From Amycolatopsis tucumanensis (GTDB taxonomy: Bacteria; Actinomycetota; Actinomycetes; Mycobacteriales; Pseudonocardiaceae), in contig NZ_JAKGSD010000035.1 of assembly GCF_021654135.1 (NCBI RefSeq), positions 21,514 through 85,513 on the forward strand: a stretch of 64,000 nt of DNA, in the 5' to 3' direction. Position numbers and translations under genes: made by a program. How positions within the stretch are numbered: position 1 is the stretch's first letter; the number at the start of each line of letters is the position of its first letter. The notes beneath the pieces were generated by a model. That model was given only the letters and a program-made list of their open reading frames with translations. It searched no databases and had not been told where the DNA came from. Shown here one piece after another: positions 8,381 through 16,939 of this stretch.

Positions 8381-8595
8381 GCGGGTGACTCCCGGGGTGT
8401 GCGGATCGGTGTTTCGGTGAGTCACAAGTCTATGGCGGCGGGCCTTGCGACCTCGACCGGGTTGTGCACGGCGGGCTCGCGATCCGGTCTCGGTAGGCAG
8501 ACGATGGCTCCCCGTGACGGCCTTCGTCTGTCACAATCAGCGGCCGGTTGCGCTCCCCGGCGAGGCGGGAGCGCCGGACCCGAGAGGGGTTCACG

Positions 8596-9249
8596 TTGTC
8601 CTTCCTGATCCGGGTGCAGCTCCCGGACACGCCAGGAACCCTCGGAGCGGTCGCGACGGCTCTCGGCATGATCGGGGCGGACATCCTCTCGGTGGACGTG
8701 GTCGAGCGCGGCGGCGGCGTCGCGATCGACGACATGGTCGTGGAACTGCCCTCCGGCAGGCTGCCGGACGCCGTGATCACCGCGGCGGAGAGCGTGGAGG
8801 GCGTCGAGGTCGACGCGGTGCGGCCGTACGCCGGCGTGCTGGACACCCACCGCGAGCTGGAGCTGGTCGAGGAGATCGCCGCGCAGCCGGCGTCCGGGTT
8901 GGCGGTGCTGGTCGAGGGCGTGCCGCGGATCATCCGGGCGGGCTGGGCGATCGTGGTGTCGGTCAGCGAGCCGGGCGTGGACCGGCTGGCCTCCTCCAGC
9001 GCGGCGCCCGAGGCGCCGATCACCGATCTGCCGTGGCTGCCGCTGGAGCGCGCCACGATCCTGGACTCCGAGGACTCCTGGGTGCCGGAAACCTGGCAGG
9101 AGCTGGGCACCGAGCTGGCCGCGACGCCGCTCGGCAAGCCGGACAAGGCGCTGCTCGTCGGCCGCCCGGGCGGCCCGATGTTCCGGGCCGCCGAGGTCGC
9201 GCGCCTGGCGCACCTGGCCGGGATCGTCGCCGTCGTGCTCGACGGCTGA
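8596..9249 (+). CDS. ACT domain-containing protein
   Basis: A 217-residue protein whose first 70 residues are an ACT domain: FLIRVQLPDTPGTLGAV then GADILSVDVVER. ACT domains bind amino acids or other small ligands. The rest (about 75-217) includes VLVGRPGGPMFRAAEVARLAHLAG and has no known catalytic motif. A homologous protein sits divergent to gatC in mycobacteria. The start is the TTG at 8596, preceded by GAGAGGGG and directly followed by the ACT fold; an upstream TTG at 8548 adds basic residues of no likeness. The stop at 9247-9249 touches the stop of the MMPL gene with no gap. Confidence 0.82.
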   Translation: MSFLIRVQLPDTPGTLGAVATALGMIGADILSVDVVERGGGVAIDDMVVELPSGRLPDAVITAAESVEGVEVDAVRPYAGVLDTHRELELVEEIAAQPASGLAVLVEGVPRIIRAGWAIVVSVSEPGVDRLASSSAAPEAPITDLPWLPLERATILDSEDSWVPETWQELGTELAATPLGKPDKALLVGRPGGPMFRAAEVARLAHLAGIVAVVLDG

Positions 9250-11265
9250 TCACGGCACCTTCGACGGCCACCAGATCCGCCGCCCGACGTCCAGCGTCAG
9301 GGCGGGCACCAGCAGCGACCGCACGATCAGGGTGTCGAGCAGGACGCCGAACGCGACGATGAACGCGATCTGGGCCAGGAACAGGATCGGGATGACCGCC
9401 AGCGCCGCGAAGGTGGCGGCGAGCACCACCCCGGCCGAGGTGATCACGCCGCCGGTGAGCGTGAGCCCGCGCAACGTGCCCTCGTGCGTGTTCGTGCGGA
9501 GGGCCTCCTCACGCACCCGGGTCATCAGGAAGATGTTGTAGTCGATCCCGAGCGCCACCAGGAAGACGAACCCGAACAGCGGCACCGCCGGGTCCGCGCC
9601 GGGGAAGTCCAGCAGGTGGTTGAACACCAGCGCGGACACGCCCATCGTCGCCGCGAAGGACAGCACCACGGTCGCGATCAGCAGCAGCGGCGCGAGCAGG
9701 GCCCGCAGCAGCAGCGCGAGCACCGCGAAGATCACCACGAGGACGATCGGGATGATCACCGCCCGGTCCCGCTCGGAGGTCTCCTGCGTGTCCAGCTGGG
9801 TGGCGGTGGTGCCGCCGACGACGGCGTCCGCGCCGGGCACCGCGTGCACGGCCTCGCGGATGCGGCCGACCGTGTCGAGCGCGGCTTCGGAGTCGGCCGC
9901 GTCGGTGAGGATCGCGACGACCTGGACGCGGCCGTCGACCACGTTGGGCACCGCGGCGACCTGCGCCACCCCGTCCACCCGCGCGGCCTGCGCGACCGCC
10001 GCGCCCTGGCCCGCGTTGGCGATGATCGTGGTCGGCGAGCCGGACCCGCCGGGGAAGTGCTTGACCAGCACCTCCTGGCCGGCGACCGAGTCGACCGGGG
10101 TGAGGAACAGGTCGGACTGCGCGACGCCGCCCGCCTTGAGCTGTGGGACGAACGCGGCGCCCGCCAGCAGCAGGACGGTGGTGCCGATCCAGATCGCCCG
10201 CGGTTTGGCCGCGACGGCCTTGGCGATCCGGCCCCAGATGCCGCTCGATTCCGGGTGCGGCGAGCCGAGCTTGGGCCGGACCGGCCAGAACGCGGCCCGG
10301 CCGAGCAGGGCGAGCGCGGCGGGCAGGAACGTGACGGAGGCTCCGAACGCGGCGGCGATGCCGATCGCGGCGACCGGGCCGAGGCCGCGGTTGGACTGCA
10401 GGTCGGAGAACAGCAGGCAGAGCACGCCGAGCACGACGGTCCCGGCCGAGGCGGCGATCGGCGGCAAGGTGGCGCGCCAGGCCAGTTTGACGGCTTCGTA
10501 GCGGCTCTCGGTGTCGCGGAGTTGTTCGCGGAACCGGGAGACCAGGAGGAGCGCGTAGTCGGTGGCCGCGCCGAAGACGAGGATGAACAGGATGCCCTGG
10601 CTCTGCCCGTTGAGGGTGAGGACGTCGTGGTCGGCGAGCAGGTAGACGACCAGGCTGGCCAGCCCGAGCGCGGAGACGGCGGAGAGCAGCACGACGACGG
10701 GCAGCAGCGGGCTGCGGTAGACCACGACGAGGATGAGCGCCACGACGATCCCGGCGACCAGCAGGAGCAGGCCGTCGATACCGCCGAACGCGGTGACGAG
10801 GTCGGCGATCTGCGCGGCCGGTCCGGCGACGAGGACGGTCAGCCCCGGCGGCGCCTGGCGGAGTTCGGCGCGGATCTGCTCGACGACCTCGCCGGGTTCG
10901 CCGCCGACCAGGACGGAGACGGTGAGTTCGAGGGCCTGGCCGTCCTGGGACGGCTGCGGGCTCGCGACCTGCGTGACGCCGGGGACGGCCTGGATGCGGG
11001 CCGCCGCCTCGCTGAGGAAGGCGTTGTCCTGGGGCGTGACGCCGCTGGTGCGCTCGGCGACGACGATCGCCGGGAGGGTCTGGTCGGTGCTGAAGGTGCG
11101 CTGCTCGTTCAGCGCGCGGGTGGATTCGGCGGACGCCGGGAGGAAGGCGGAGTTGTCGTTGGTAGCGACGTCGCTCAGCTTGCCCGCGTAGGGGCCGCCG
11201 AAGCCCCCGAGCGCCAGCCAGGCGACGACGAGCAGGGCGGGGACGAGCCAGCGTGCGGTCCTCAT
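9250..11265 (-). CDS. MMPL/RND family transporter
   Basis: A 671-residue integral membrane exporter with two repeats, each one transmembrane helix, a periplasmic domain, then five helices. Motifs in the helices include FGAATDYALLLVSRFREQL and VALGIDYNIFLMTRVREEA, the paired MMPL signatures with the Asp-Tyr proton-relay residues. The family exports lipids or drugs using proton motive force. It is divergent from a marR gene across 58 bp containing a 16-bp palindrome, so MarR control is likely. Length fits small MMPL/ActII-3-type exporters, lacking the long periplasmic inserts of mycobacterial MmpL3. Substrate unknown. Confidence 0.9.
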   Translation of the reverse strand: MRTARWLVPALLVVAWLALGGFGGPYAGKLSDVATNDNSAFLPASAESTRALNEQRTFSTDQTLPAIVVAERTSGVTPQDNAFLSEAAARIQAVPGVTQVASPQPSQDGQALELTVSVLVGGEPGEVVEQIRAELRQAPPGLTVLVAGPAAQIADLVTAFGGIDGLLLLVAGIVVALILVVVYRSPLLPVVVLLSAVSALGLASLVVYLLADHDVLTLNGQSQGILFILVFGAATDYALLLVSRFREQLRDTESRYEAVKLAWRATLPPIAASAGTVVLGVLCLLFSDLQSNRGLGPVAAIGIAAAFGASVTFLPAALALLGRAAFWPVRPKLGSPHPESSGIWGRIAKAVAAKPRAIWIGTTVLLLAGAAFVPQLKAGGVAQSDLFLTPVDSVAGQEVLVKHFPGGSGSPTTIIANAGQGAAVAQAARVDGVAQVAAVPNVVDGRVQVVAILTDAADSEAALDTVGRIREAVHAVPGADAVVGGTTATQLDTQETSERDRAVIIPIVLVVIFAVLALLLRALLAPLLLIATVVLSFAATMGVSALVFNHLLDFPGADPAVPLFGFVFLVALGIDYNIFLMTRVREEALRTNTHEGTLRGLTLTGGVITSAGVVLAATFAALAVIPILFLAQIAFIVAFGVLLDTLIVRSLLVPALTLDVGRRIWWPSKVP

Positions 11266-11296
11266 GGGCTAATACAGTCCTAGGGATCGGAGAGTT

Positions 11297-11312
11297 GTTC
11301 AGCAGGCTGAAC
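11297..11312. promoter_or_regulatory. Probable MarR operator between the MMPL and marR genes
   Basis: GTTCAGC-AG-GCTGAAC is a perfect palindrome with 7-bp arms in the 58-bp divergent intergenic space. MarR proteins bind 16-20 bp palindromes of this type. Assignment to the adjacent MarR is by position. Confidence 0.6.
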
Positions 11313-11323
11313 ATTACCGGGAG

Positions 11324-11794
11324 GTGCGGTTGCCCGCAGAGGAAGGCCCGGCAAATCGGACATCGCTCGAGGGTGCGGAAGGGATGGCCTCCTGGCCCAC
11401 CGGGCGGTTGCTGTCCGCGGCGGCGCGACTGGTCGAGCAGCGGTGGACGGCGCGGCTGGAGACGCTCGCGCTGTCGCACGCCGGGCTGATCGCGTTGCAC
11501 ACGCTGCGCGGCGGGCCGTTGTCGCAGCGCGCGCTGGCCCGCCGGTGCCAGGTGACGGACCAGACGATGAGCCGCACCCTGGACCGGCTGTCCAGATCCG
11601 GCTACGTCACGCGGGTGCCCGATCCGCTCGACGGCCGCCGCTCCCTGGCGCGACTCACCCCCGCGGGCGAAGAGGTGCTGGCCACCTCGGAGCAGATCGC
11701 GCGGGAGGACTCGTCGGTGATCGGCGCCCTCGGCGACGACGCGGCCTTCCGGCGGCAGCTGATCGAACTGATCGGGCACCTGACCGGCTCATGA
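11324..11794 (+). CDS. MarR family transcriptional regulator
   Basis: A 156-residue winged-helix regulator. The HTH spans about residues 64-115: LSQRALARRCQVTDQTMSRTLDRLSRSGYVTRVPDP, then the wing DGRRSLARLTPAGEE with the Asp-x-Arg signature of MarR. It most likely represses the divergent MMPL exporter and itself through the palindrome at 11297-11312. The GTG at 11324 follows GGGAG closely; an ATG at 11384 is an alternative that keeps the whole DNA-binding domain. Confidence 0.88.
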   Translation: MRLPAEEGPANRTSLEGAEGMASWPTGRLLSAAARLVEQRWTARLETLALSHAGLIALHTLRGGPLSQRALARRCQVTDQTMSRTLDRLSRSGYVTRVPDPLDGRRSLARLTPAGEEVLATSEQIAREDSSVIGALGDDAAFRRQLIELIGHLTGS

Positions 11795-11820
11795 CAAGTG
11801 TCATAGTCGCGCGCTAGTGT
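11791..11820 (+). promoter_or_regulatory. Promoter of the dehydrogenase gene with a palindrome over the -35
   Basis: ATGACA-AG-TGTCAT (11791-11804) is a 14-bp palindrome containing a TGACA -35-like sequence. TAGTGT (11815-11820) lies 18 bp further on and ends 6 nt before the ATG at 11827, so the mRNA is probably leaderless. The palindrome overlaps the marR stop codon. Confidence 0.5.
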
Positions 11821-11826
11821 GCTGGG

Positions 11827-12771
11827 ATGGAGCTGGGTTTCCTGGGGCTGGGCACGATGGGCACGCCGATGGCGCTGAACCTCGTCCGCGCGGGCACGCC
11901 GCTCGTGGTGTGGAACCGGACCGCCGCCAAGGCCGAGGTGCTGCGTGCGGCGGGGGCGGCGGTCGCCGGGAGCGCGGCGGAGGTGTGCCGGCGGGCGGAC
12001 GTGGTGTTCCTGATGCTCGCCGACGGCGCGGCGGTGGATGCCGTGCTGGGCCGCGGCGGGAGCGGGTTCGCGGCGAACGTCGGCGGGCGGATCGTCGTGC
12101 ACATGGGGACGACGTCGCCGGAGTACTCGCGCGGGCTGGCGGCCGATGTCGCCGCGGCTGGTGGCCGGTACGTCGAGGCGCCGGTGTCGGGGTCGCGGAA
12201 GCCGGCCGAGGCGGGGCAGCTGGTGGCAATGCTGGCGGGCGGGCCGGGGGCGGTGGCCGAGGTGGGGCCGTTGCTGGCGCCGGTGTGCCGTCAGGTGGTG
12301 GAGTGCGGGCCGGTGCCGGGCGCGTTGCTGATGAAGCTCGCGGTGAACCTGTACCTGATCACGATGGTGACGGGCCTGGCCGAGGCGACGCACTTCGCGG
12401 AGCGGCAGGGCCTGGACTTGGCGCGGTTCGTGGAGGTGCTGAACGCGGGCCCGATGGCCAGTGACGTGTCCCGGGTGAAGGTGGCGAAGCTGGTGGCCCG
12501 GGATTTCGGGGTGCAGGCGGCGATCGCGGACGTGCTGAAGAACAACCAGCTGGTCGCGGAGGCGGCTCGCGGGGCGGGGTTGGCGTCGCCGCTGCTGGAC
12601 GTGTGCCACGAGCTGTACGGGGAGACGCTGCGGCTCGGCCACGGCGCGGAGGACATGGCGGCGGTGGTGCACGCGATCGAGCAGCGGACGGCCGCGATCG
12701 AGGAGCGGCACGCCGCGATTGCTGCTGGTGAGGCCCCGGCCCCGGCGACGGCTCCCGAGCCCGCCGGCTGA
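11827..12771 (+). CDS. NAD(P)-dependent beta-hydroxyacid dehydrogenase (3-hydroxyisobutyrate dehydrogenase family)
   Basis: A 314-residue dehydrogenase. The Rossmann motif GFLGLGTMGTPMALNLVRAG is at the N-terminus, the substrate-binding VEAPVSGSRKPAEAGQL near residue 119 matches the family's APVSG motif, and the catalytic Lys lies in LLMKLAVNLYL. The all-alpha C-terminal domain runs from about 165. Family members oxidise 3-hydroxyisobutyrate, tartronate semialdehyde, succinic semialdehyde or similar; an imine reductase is also possible in actinomycetes. The C-terminal tail is Ala/Pro-rich. It stands alone with its own promoter. Confidence 0.85.
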   Translation: MELGFLGLGTMGTPMALNLVRAGTPLVVWNRTAAKAEVLRAAGAAVAGSAAEVCRRADVVFLMLADGAAVDAVLGRGGSGFAANVGGRIVVHMGTTSPEYSRGLAADVAAAGGRYVEAPVSGSRKPAEAGQLVAMLAGGPGAVAEVGPLLAPVCRQVVECGPVPGALLMKLAVNLYLITMVTGLAEATHFAERQGLDLARFVEVLNAGPMASDVSRVKVAKLVARDFGVQAAIADVLKNNQLVAEAARGAGLASPLLDVCHELYGETLRLGHGAEDMAAVVHAIEQRTAAIEERHAAIAAGEAPAPATAPEPAG

Positions 12772-12802
12772 GCCGCGGGTAGAGGCCATGGGGCTTGGCT
12801 GA

Positions 12803-12820
12803 GTTCACCCGCCGGTGAAC
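12803..12820. terminator. Hairpin between convergent genes
   Basis: GTTCACC-CGCC-GGTGAAC is a perfect 7-bp stem 31 bp after the dehydrogenase stop, just outside the 153-bp tandem repeats. It lacks a U-tract. Confidence 0.4.
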
Positions 12821-12836
12821 GCGAGCCGGCGCGTCA

Positions 12837-13142
12837 CAGCTGCAGCCGGAAGGCGCGCAACCACAGGCCCGGCAACGGTCCCCAACCCCGACCGCGACTG
12901 AAACCCACCCGCCGCAGAGCCAGGCAGCGCCTCACCCCCGCCAGCACCACAACCCTGGTGCGAACGCCCCCGGCGTCAGTGCCCCCTCACAGGAGCAGCC
13001 AGAAAGCCCGCAACCACAGGCCCGGCAACGGCTCCCAACCCCGACCGCGGCCGAAACCCACCCGCCGCAGAGCCAGGCAGCGCCCCACCCCCGCCAGCAC
13101 CACAACCCTGGTGCGAACGCCCCCGGCGTCAGTGCCCCCTCA
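12837..13142. repeat. 153-bp tandem repeat made from the acetyltransferase 3' end
   Basis: Two 153-bp units, 12837-12989 and 12990-13142, run into a third partial unit from 13143 that is the real 3' end of the acetyltransferase gene. Read on the minus strand, each unit begins with a copy of the last ~16 codons and stop of that gene: WEPLPGLWLRAFWLLL-stop in unit 2 and WGPLPGLWLRAFRLQL-stop in unit 1, against WEPLPGLRLRAFWLLL-stop in the gene. About 100 bp of downstream non-coding DNA completes each unit. The unit nearest the gene is the better conserved. This fills the gap between the convergent genes; no other gene is seen here. Confidence 0.9.
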
Positions 13143-13631
13143 CAGGAGCAGCCAGAAAGCCCGCAACCGCAGGCCCGGCAATGGTTCCCAATCCCGTTCC
13201 GGCAGGCGGATGAAACCGAGCCGGGTGTAGAGGCGGTGCGCTGTCTTCATGGTGTCCAGGCTGGACATCACCACGGCGCGGGCGCCGAGGGCACGCGCCC
13301 GGTCGATCACTGCTCGCGTGAGGGCCTCGCCGACGCCGCGGCCCCGGGCGGCGGGTGCGGTCGCCAGCATGCGGAACTCCAGCTCACCGTCGCGGGCGAT
13401 TTCGGCGTAGTGCGTTCCCGGGTGGACGATCGTGACCGAGCCGAGCAGGCCGTCGTCGTCCGTGGCGACCAGGAGTTCGGCGTGTTCGGCGCGGTGGGCG
13501 GCGTCGGCCAGTTCGCGGACGTAGTCGTCGTCGGCGGTGATCAGGCCGTCCGCGAGGTAGGCGGAGGCGGTCAACTCGCCGATGGCCGCGTACTCCTCGG
13601 GGCGGGCCGGTCGGACGGACACCTCGCTCAT
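13140..13631 (-). CDS. GNAT family N-acetyltransferase
   Basis: A 163-residue single-domain GNAT protein. The acetyl-CoA pyrophosphate loop reads LATAPAARGRGVGEALTRA (the R/Q-x-x-G-x-G/A motif), followed by DTMKTAHRLYTRLGFIRL, the typical last helix and strand. The ATG at 13631 has GGAGGTGG 5 nt upstream. The start codon overlaps, as ATGA, the stop of an open frame built from repeats upstream. Both ends of this gene are tandemly duplicated. Substrate unknown. Confidence 0.85.
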   Translation of the reverse strand: MSEVSVRPARPEEYAAIGELTASAYLADGLITADDDYVRELADAAHRAEHAELLVATDDDGLLGSVTIVHPGTHYAEIARDGELEFRMLATAPAARGRGVGEALTRAVIDRARALGARAVVMSSLDTMKTAHRLYTRLGFIRLPERDWEPLPGLRLRAFWLLL

Positions 13632-14020
13632 CGGCCACCTCCGGCTGAGATCACCACGGGCACAACGGCCGGCCCCGCAACGGGTTCCACCGGCCACACC
13701 ACGGGCGCGCTCACCCGGGCCATCCCAGGAGCGCGCCCTGGCCGCACCGCTCGGCCGGACACTCCGCTCGCCAGCCGCACCACGCACGCCCCGGTCAGCC
13801 CCGCCACCGCAGCGGAGCCCTCCGGCCACGGCGCGCGAGCCGGCACCTCACCCATCAGCCGCACCGCGGTCGCCCTGGTCGGCGCCGCCCCGGGGGCGCG
13901 CCCTGGCCGCACCGCTCGGCCGGACACTCCGCTCGCCCGCCACACCACGCACGCGCCGGTCGGCCCCGCCACCACAGCGGCACCCTCCCGCCGCCGCGCG
14001 CGAACGGACACCTCACTCAC
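13628..14020 (-). other. Repeat-built open frame upstream of the acetyltransferase (doubtful gene)
   Basis: A 130-codon open frame from GTG 14020, with GGAGGAG 7 nt upstream, ending in a TGA that overlaps the acetyltransferase ATG. It is largely two 55-codon repeats (165 bp): each begins M[S/G]EV[S/P] and contains TGACVV, then ASGVSGRAVRPGRAPG. A still shorter frame, 14100-14017, starts inside the ligA tail and overlaps this one by GTGA. The ribosome-binding site and coupling look genuine, but the peptide is low in complexity and may simply stay open because the repeat unit is a multiple of three. Confidence 0.25.
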
Positions 14021-14100
14021 CGGTCGGCTCCTCCGTCAGCCCCGCCACCACAGCGGACCCACCCCTCCGGCCGCGGCGCGCGAGCCGACACCTCACTCAC
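13629..14100. repeat. Duplicated translation-start modules between ligA and the acetyltransferase gene
   Basis: On the minus strand the sequence [A/G]TG-[A/G]G[T/C]GAGGTG occurs at 14100, 14020, 13855 and 13631, the last being the true acetyltransferase start. The first three copies are followed by similar GC-rich DNA. Copies at 14100 and 14020 are each preceded by GACGGAGGAGCCG, which is also the end of the ligA coding sequence. A 165-bp unit is repeated at 13731-13895 and 13896-14060. The whole stretch looks like stepwise tandem duplication of the ligA-end/acetyltransferase-start junction. Confidence 0.8.
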
Positions 14101-16213
14101 CAGCCGGCTCCTCCGTCGGCAGTGCCACCTCGGCGGCGGCCTCGGGGCCGCGGTCCAGCAGCACCTGGAAACCGCCCTCGTCGAGGATCGGGACCTTCAG
14201 CTGCACCGCCTTGTCGTACTTGGAGCCCGGCGCGTCGCCGACCACGACAAACGCCGTCTTCTTCGACACCGAGCCCGCGGCCTTGCCGCCGCGCGACATG
14301 ATCGCCTCCTTGGCCTCGTCGCGCGAGAACGTGTTCAGCGAACCGGTCACCACGATCGACAGGCCTTCCAGCGTGCGCGGCACCGACTCGTCGCGTTCCT
14401 CCGCCATCCGGACCCCGGCGCGGCGCCACTTCTCCACCACCTCGCGGTGCCAGTCGACGGCGAACCACTCCCGCAGCGCCCCGGCGATCGTCGGGCCGAC
14501 ACCATCCACATCGGCCATCGCGGCCTCGTCGGCGTTCTCGATCGCTTCCAGCGAGCCGAACTCCCGGGCCAGCGCCTGCGCCGCGGTCGGGCCGACGTGC
14601 CGGATCGACAACGCCACCAGCACCCGCCACAGTGGACGGTCCTTCGCGCTGTCCAGGTTGGCCAGCAGCTTCCGCCCGTTCGCGGACAGCTCCCCCGCCT
14701 TGGTGCGGAACAGCTCGACCCGCCCCAGCTTCTCCTCGTCCAGGTCGAAGATGTCGCCCTCGTCGACGACCACCCCGGACTCCAGCAGCGCCGTCGCCGC
14801 CTCGTAGCCGAGCATTTCGATGTCGAACGCGCCACGCCCGGCCAGGTGGAACAACCGCTCCCGCAGCTGCGCGGGACACGACCGCGCGTTGGGGCAGCGG
14901 ATGTCGACGTCGCCCTCCTTCTGGTGCGCCAGCTTGGTGCCGCACTCCGGGCAGAACGTGGGCATGATGAACTCGCGCTCGTCGCCGGTGCGCACGTCGA
15001 CCACCGGGCCGAGCACCTCGGGGATCACGTCGCCCGCCTTGCGGATCACCACGCGGTCGCCGATCAGCACGCCCTTGCGCTTGACCTCCTGCGCGTTGTG
15101 CAGCGTCGCCATCGCCACCGTCGACCCGGCCACCTTCACCGGCTCCATCACCGCGAACGGCGTGACCCGCCCGGTGCGGCCGACGTTGACCTGGATGTCG
15201 AGCAGCCGGGTGGTCGCCTCCTCCGGCGGGTACTTGTAGGCGATGGCCCAGCGCGGCGCGCGGGACGTGCTGCCCAGCCGCCGCTGCAGCGACACCTGGT
15301 CGACCTTCACCACGATGCCGTCGATCTCGTGCTCGGCGTCGTGCCGGTGCTCGCCCCAGTACCGGATGTGGTCCAGCAGCTCGGACGCCTTCTCGACGAC
15401 CTTCGTGTGGCTGGACACCGGCAGCCCCCACGCCGCCAGTGCCTCGTAGGCCTCCGACTGCCGGGCAGGCTCGAACCCCTCGCGCTTGCCGAGCCCGTGG
15501 CAGATCAGCCGCAGCTTGCGGCTGCGGGTGACCTTCGGGTCCTTCTGCCGCAACGACCCGGCCGCGGTGTTGCGCGGGTTCGCGAACGGCGGCTTGCCAG
15601 CCTCGACCAGCCGGGCGTTGAGCTCCGCGAAGTCCTCGACCCGGAAGAACACCTCGCCGCGCACCTCGACCAGGTCGGGCACCGGGTACTCGTCGGTTCC
15701 GGTCAGCGTCTCCGGCACCTGCTCGAGCGTGCGGACGTTGAGCGTGACGTCCTCACCCGTCCGCCCGTCGCCGCGGGTGAGCCCGCGGACCAGCCGCCCC
15801 CTCTCGTACAGCAGGTTGATGGCCAGCCCGTCGATCTTGAGCTCGCACAGGTACTGGGTGGACCCGCCGACCTCGCGCTCCACCCGGTCGACCCACGCCC
15901 GCAACTCCTCCTCGTCGAAGACGTTGTCCAGGCTCATCATGCGTTCGAGGTGGTCGACCGCGACGAAGTCGGTGGAGAACGTGCCGCCGACGTTCTGGGT
16001 CGGCGAATCCGGCGTCGCCAGGCCCGGGTACTCCGACTCCAGCCGCTCCAGCTCCTTGAGCAGCGCGTCGAACTCGCCGTCGCTGATGACCGGCGAGTCC
16101 AGCACGTAGTACCGGAACTGGTGCCCGCGCACCTCTTCCGCGAGCGCGCCGTGGCGATCGCGGACCTCGGCGGGGACCTCGGTGACGTCCTGTGCGGCTG
16201 GAGTCTCACTCAC
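14093..16213 (-). CDS. ligA: NAD-dependent DNA ligase
   Basis: A 706-residue replicative ligase that seals nicks using NAD. The adenylated Lys126 lies in CELKIDG, followed by the conserved ARG-containing nucleotidyltransferase motifs; an OB-fold follows at about 330-400. Four zinc-binding cysteines sit in TFCPECGTKL and RCPNARSCPAQL, then come helix-hairpin-helix repeats and a C-terminal BRCT domain (about 605-685, LSIVVTGSLNTFSRDEAKE). The GTG start at 16213 is 11 bp after the upstream stop. The last codons, TEEPAGE-stop, are part of the tandem duplications that follow. Expected to be essential. Confidence 0.97.
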   Translation of the reverse strand: MSETPAAQDVTEVPAEVRDRHGALAEEVRGHQFRYYVLDSPVISDGEFDALLKELERLESEYPGLATPDSPTQNVGGTFSTDFVAVDHLERMMSLDNVFDEEELRAWVDRVEREVGGSTQYLCELKIDGLAINLLYERGRLVRGLTRGDGRTGEDVTLNVRTLEQVPETLTGTDEYPVPDLVEVRGEVFFRVEDFAELNARLVEAGKPPFANPRNTAAGSLRQKDPKVTRSRKLRLICHGLGKREGFEPARQSEAYEALAAWGLPVSSHTKVVEKASELLDHIRYWGEHRHDAEHEIDGIVVKVDQVSLQRRLGSTSRAPRWAIAYKYPPEEATTRLLDIQVNVGRTGRVTPFAVMEPVKVAGSTVAMATLHNAQEVKRKGVLIGDRVVIRKAGDVIPEVLGPVVDVRTGDEREFIMPTFCPECGTKLAHQKEGDVDIRCPNARSCPAQLRERLFHLAGRGAFDIEMLGYEAATALLESGVVVDEGDIFDLDEEKLGRVELFRTKAGELSANGRKLLANLDSAKDRPLWRVLVALSIRHVGPTAAQALAREFGSLEAIENADEAAMADVDGVGPTIAGALREWFAVDWHREVVEKWRRAGVRMAEERDESVPRTLEGLSIVVTGSLNTFSRDEAKEAIMSRGGKAAGSVSKKTAFVVVGDAPGSKYDKAVQLKVPILDEGGFQVLLDRGPEAAAEVALPTEEPAGE

Positions 16214-16224
16214 AGTCCGTCAGC

Positions 16225-16929
16225 TTAGTCAGCACCACCGACAGTTTCCGGGCGTTCCTCGTCCAGACCACGGACCAGGTCACGCAGTTCGAGGAGCGTG
16301 ATGGCGCCGGCGGGCTCGGCCTCGGCCGTCTCCACCCTGCGTAACCGTTCCGCCGCGAGGCGTTCGCCGAGCGTTGCGTCCAGCGGCAGGAACGTCATCG
16401 CCGACCGCGCGGCCGGGTCGAGTTCACCCAGCAGCGGGTGGTGGACCGCGACGTCGACCACCCCCTCGGCCTCGTCCACCTGCGCGGCGACCCGGACGTC
16501 GGCCAGCGCGACCGACCGCGTCCCGAGGTTCACCGTCACGCCCGTCGGATCGGGCACCGGCGGCACCGAGTCGTGGTACTCCCAGATCGCGTCCTCGGGC
16601 GGCGCGGCGGCCTTCCACGCGTCGGTGAACGGCCGCAGCGCCGGGTCCTCCTGGCCGCTCACCACGAGCGCGTAGATGGCCCGCTGCCCTCGTTCGAGTG
16701 ACACGTGCAGGTCCGGGTGCAGCTCGGCGACGGCAGCGGCCAGCTCGCCCTCGACGCGCTGCGGCTCGCGGTCGCCCAGCGCCGCGCTGATCTCCGGCAG
16801 CATCTCCGGCCAGCGGCGCCAGAAGCGCTCCGCGGCGGCCACCGGGTCGTCCGGCACCGCCTGCTCCGGCCACGCCGTGCGCGGGTCGGGCAGCTCGTCC
16901 TCTGGACGCCGTCGTCGAAACCATCGCAT
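16225..16929 (-). CDS. Conserved hypothetical protein
   Basis: A 234-residue soluble protein starting with a basic stretch (MRWFRRRRPEDEL), then an acidic, Ala/Leu-rich alpha/beta sequence including RFWRRWPEMLPEISAALGD and WEYHDSVPPVPDPTG. I see no catalytic motif, signal peptide or membrane segment and do not recognise a named domain. It lies 11 bp upstream of ligA and 10 bp downstream of the MetE-like gene, so it is probably in one transcript with ligA. Confidence 0.7.
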   Translation of the reverse strand: MRWFRRRRPEDELPDPRTAWPEQAVPDDPVAAAERFWRRWPEMLPEISAALGDREPQRVEGELAAAVAELHPDLHVSLERGQRAIYALVVSGQEDPALRPFTDAWKAAAPPEDAIWEYHDSVPPVPDPTGVTVNLGTRSVALADVRVAAQVDEAEGVVDVAVHHPLLGELDPAARSAMTFLPLDATLGERLAAERLRRVETAEAEPAGAITLLELRDLVRGLDEERPETVGGAD

Positions 16930-16939
16930 CGGGTAGGTC

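Noticed and set aside
16214..16227. Leaderless promoter TAAGCT for ligA
   Set aside because: The hexamer includes the TAA stop codon of the preceding gene, so the match may be chance; ligA is more likely co-transcribed with its neighbour.
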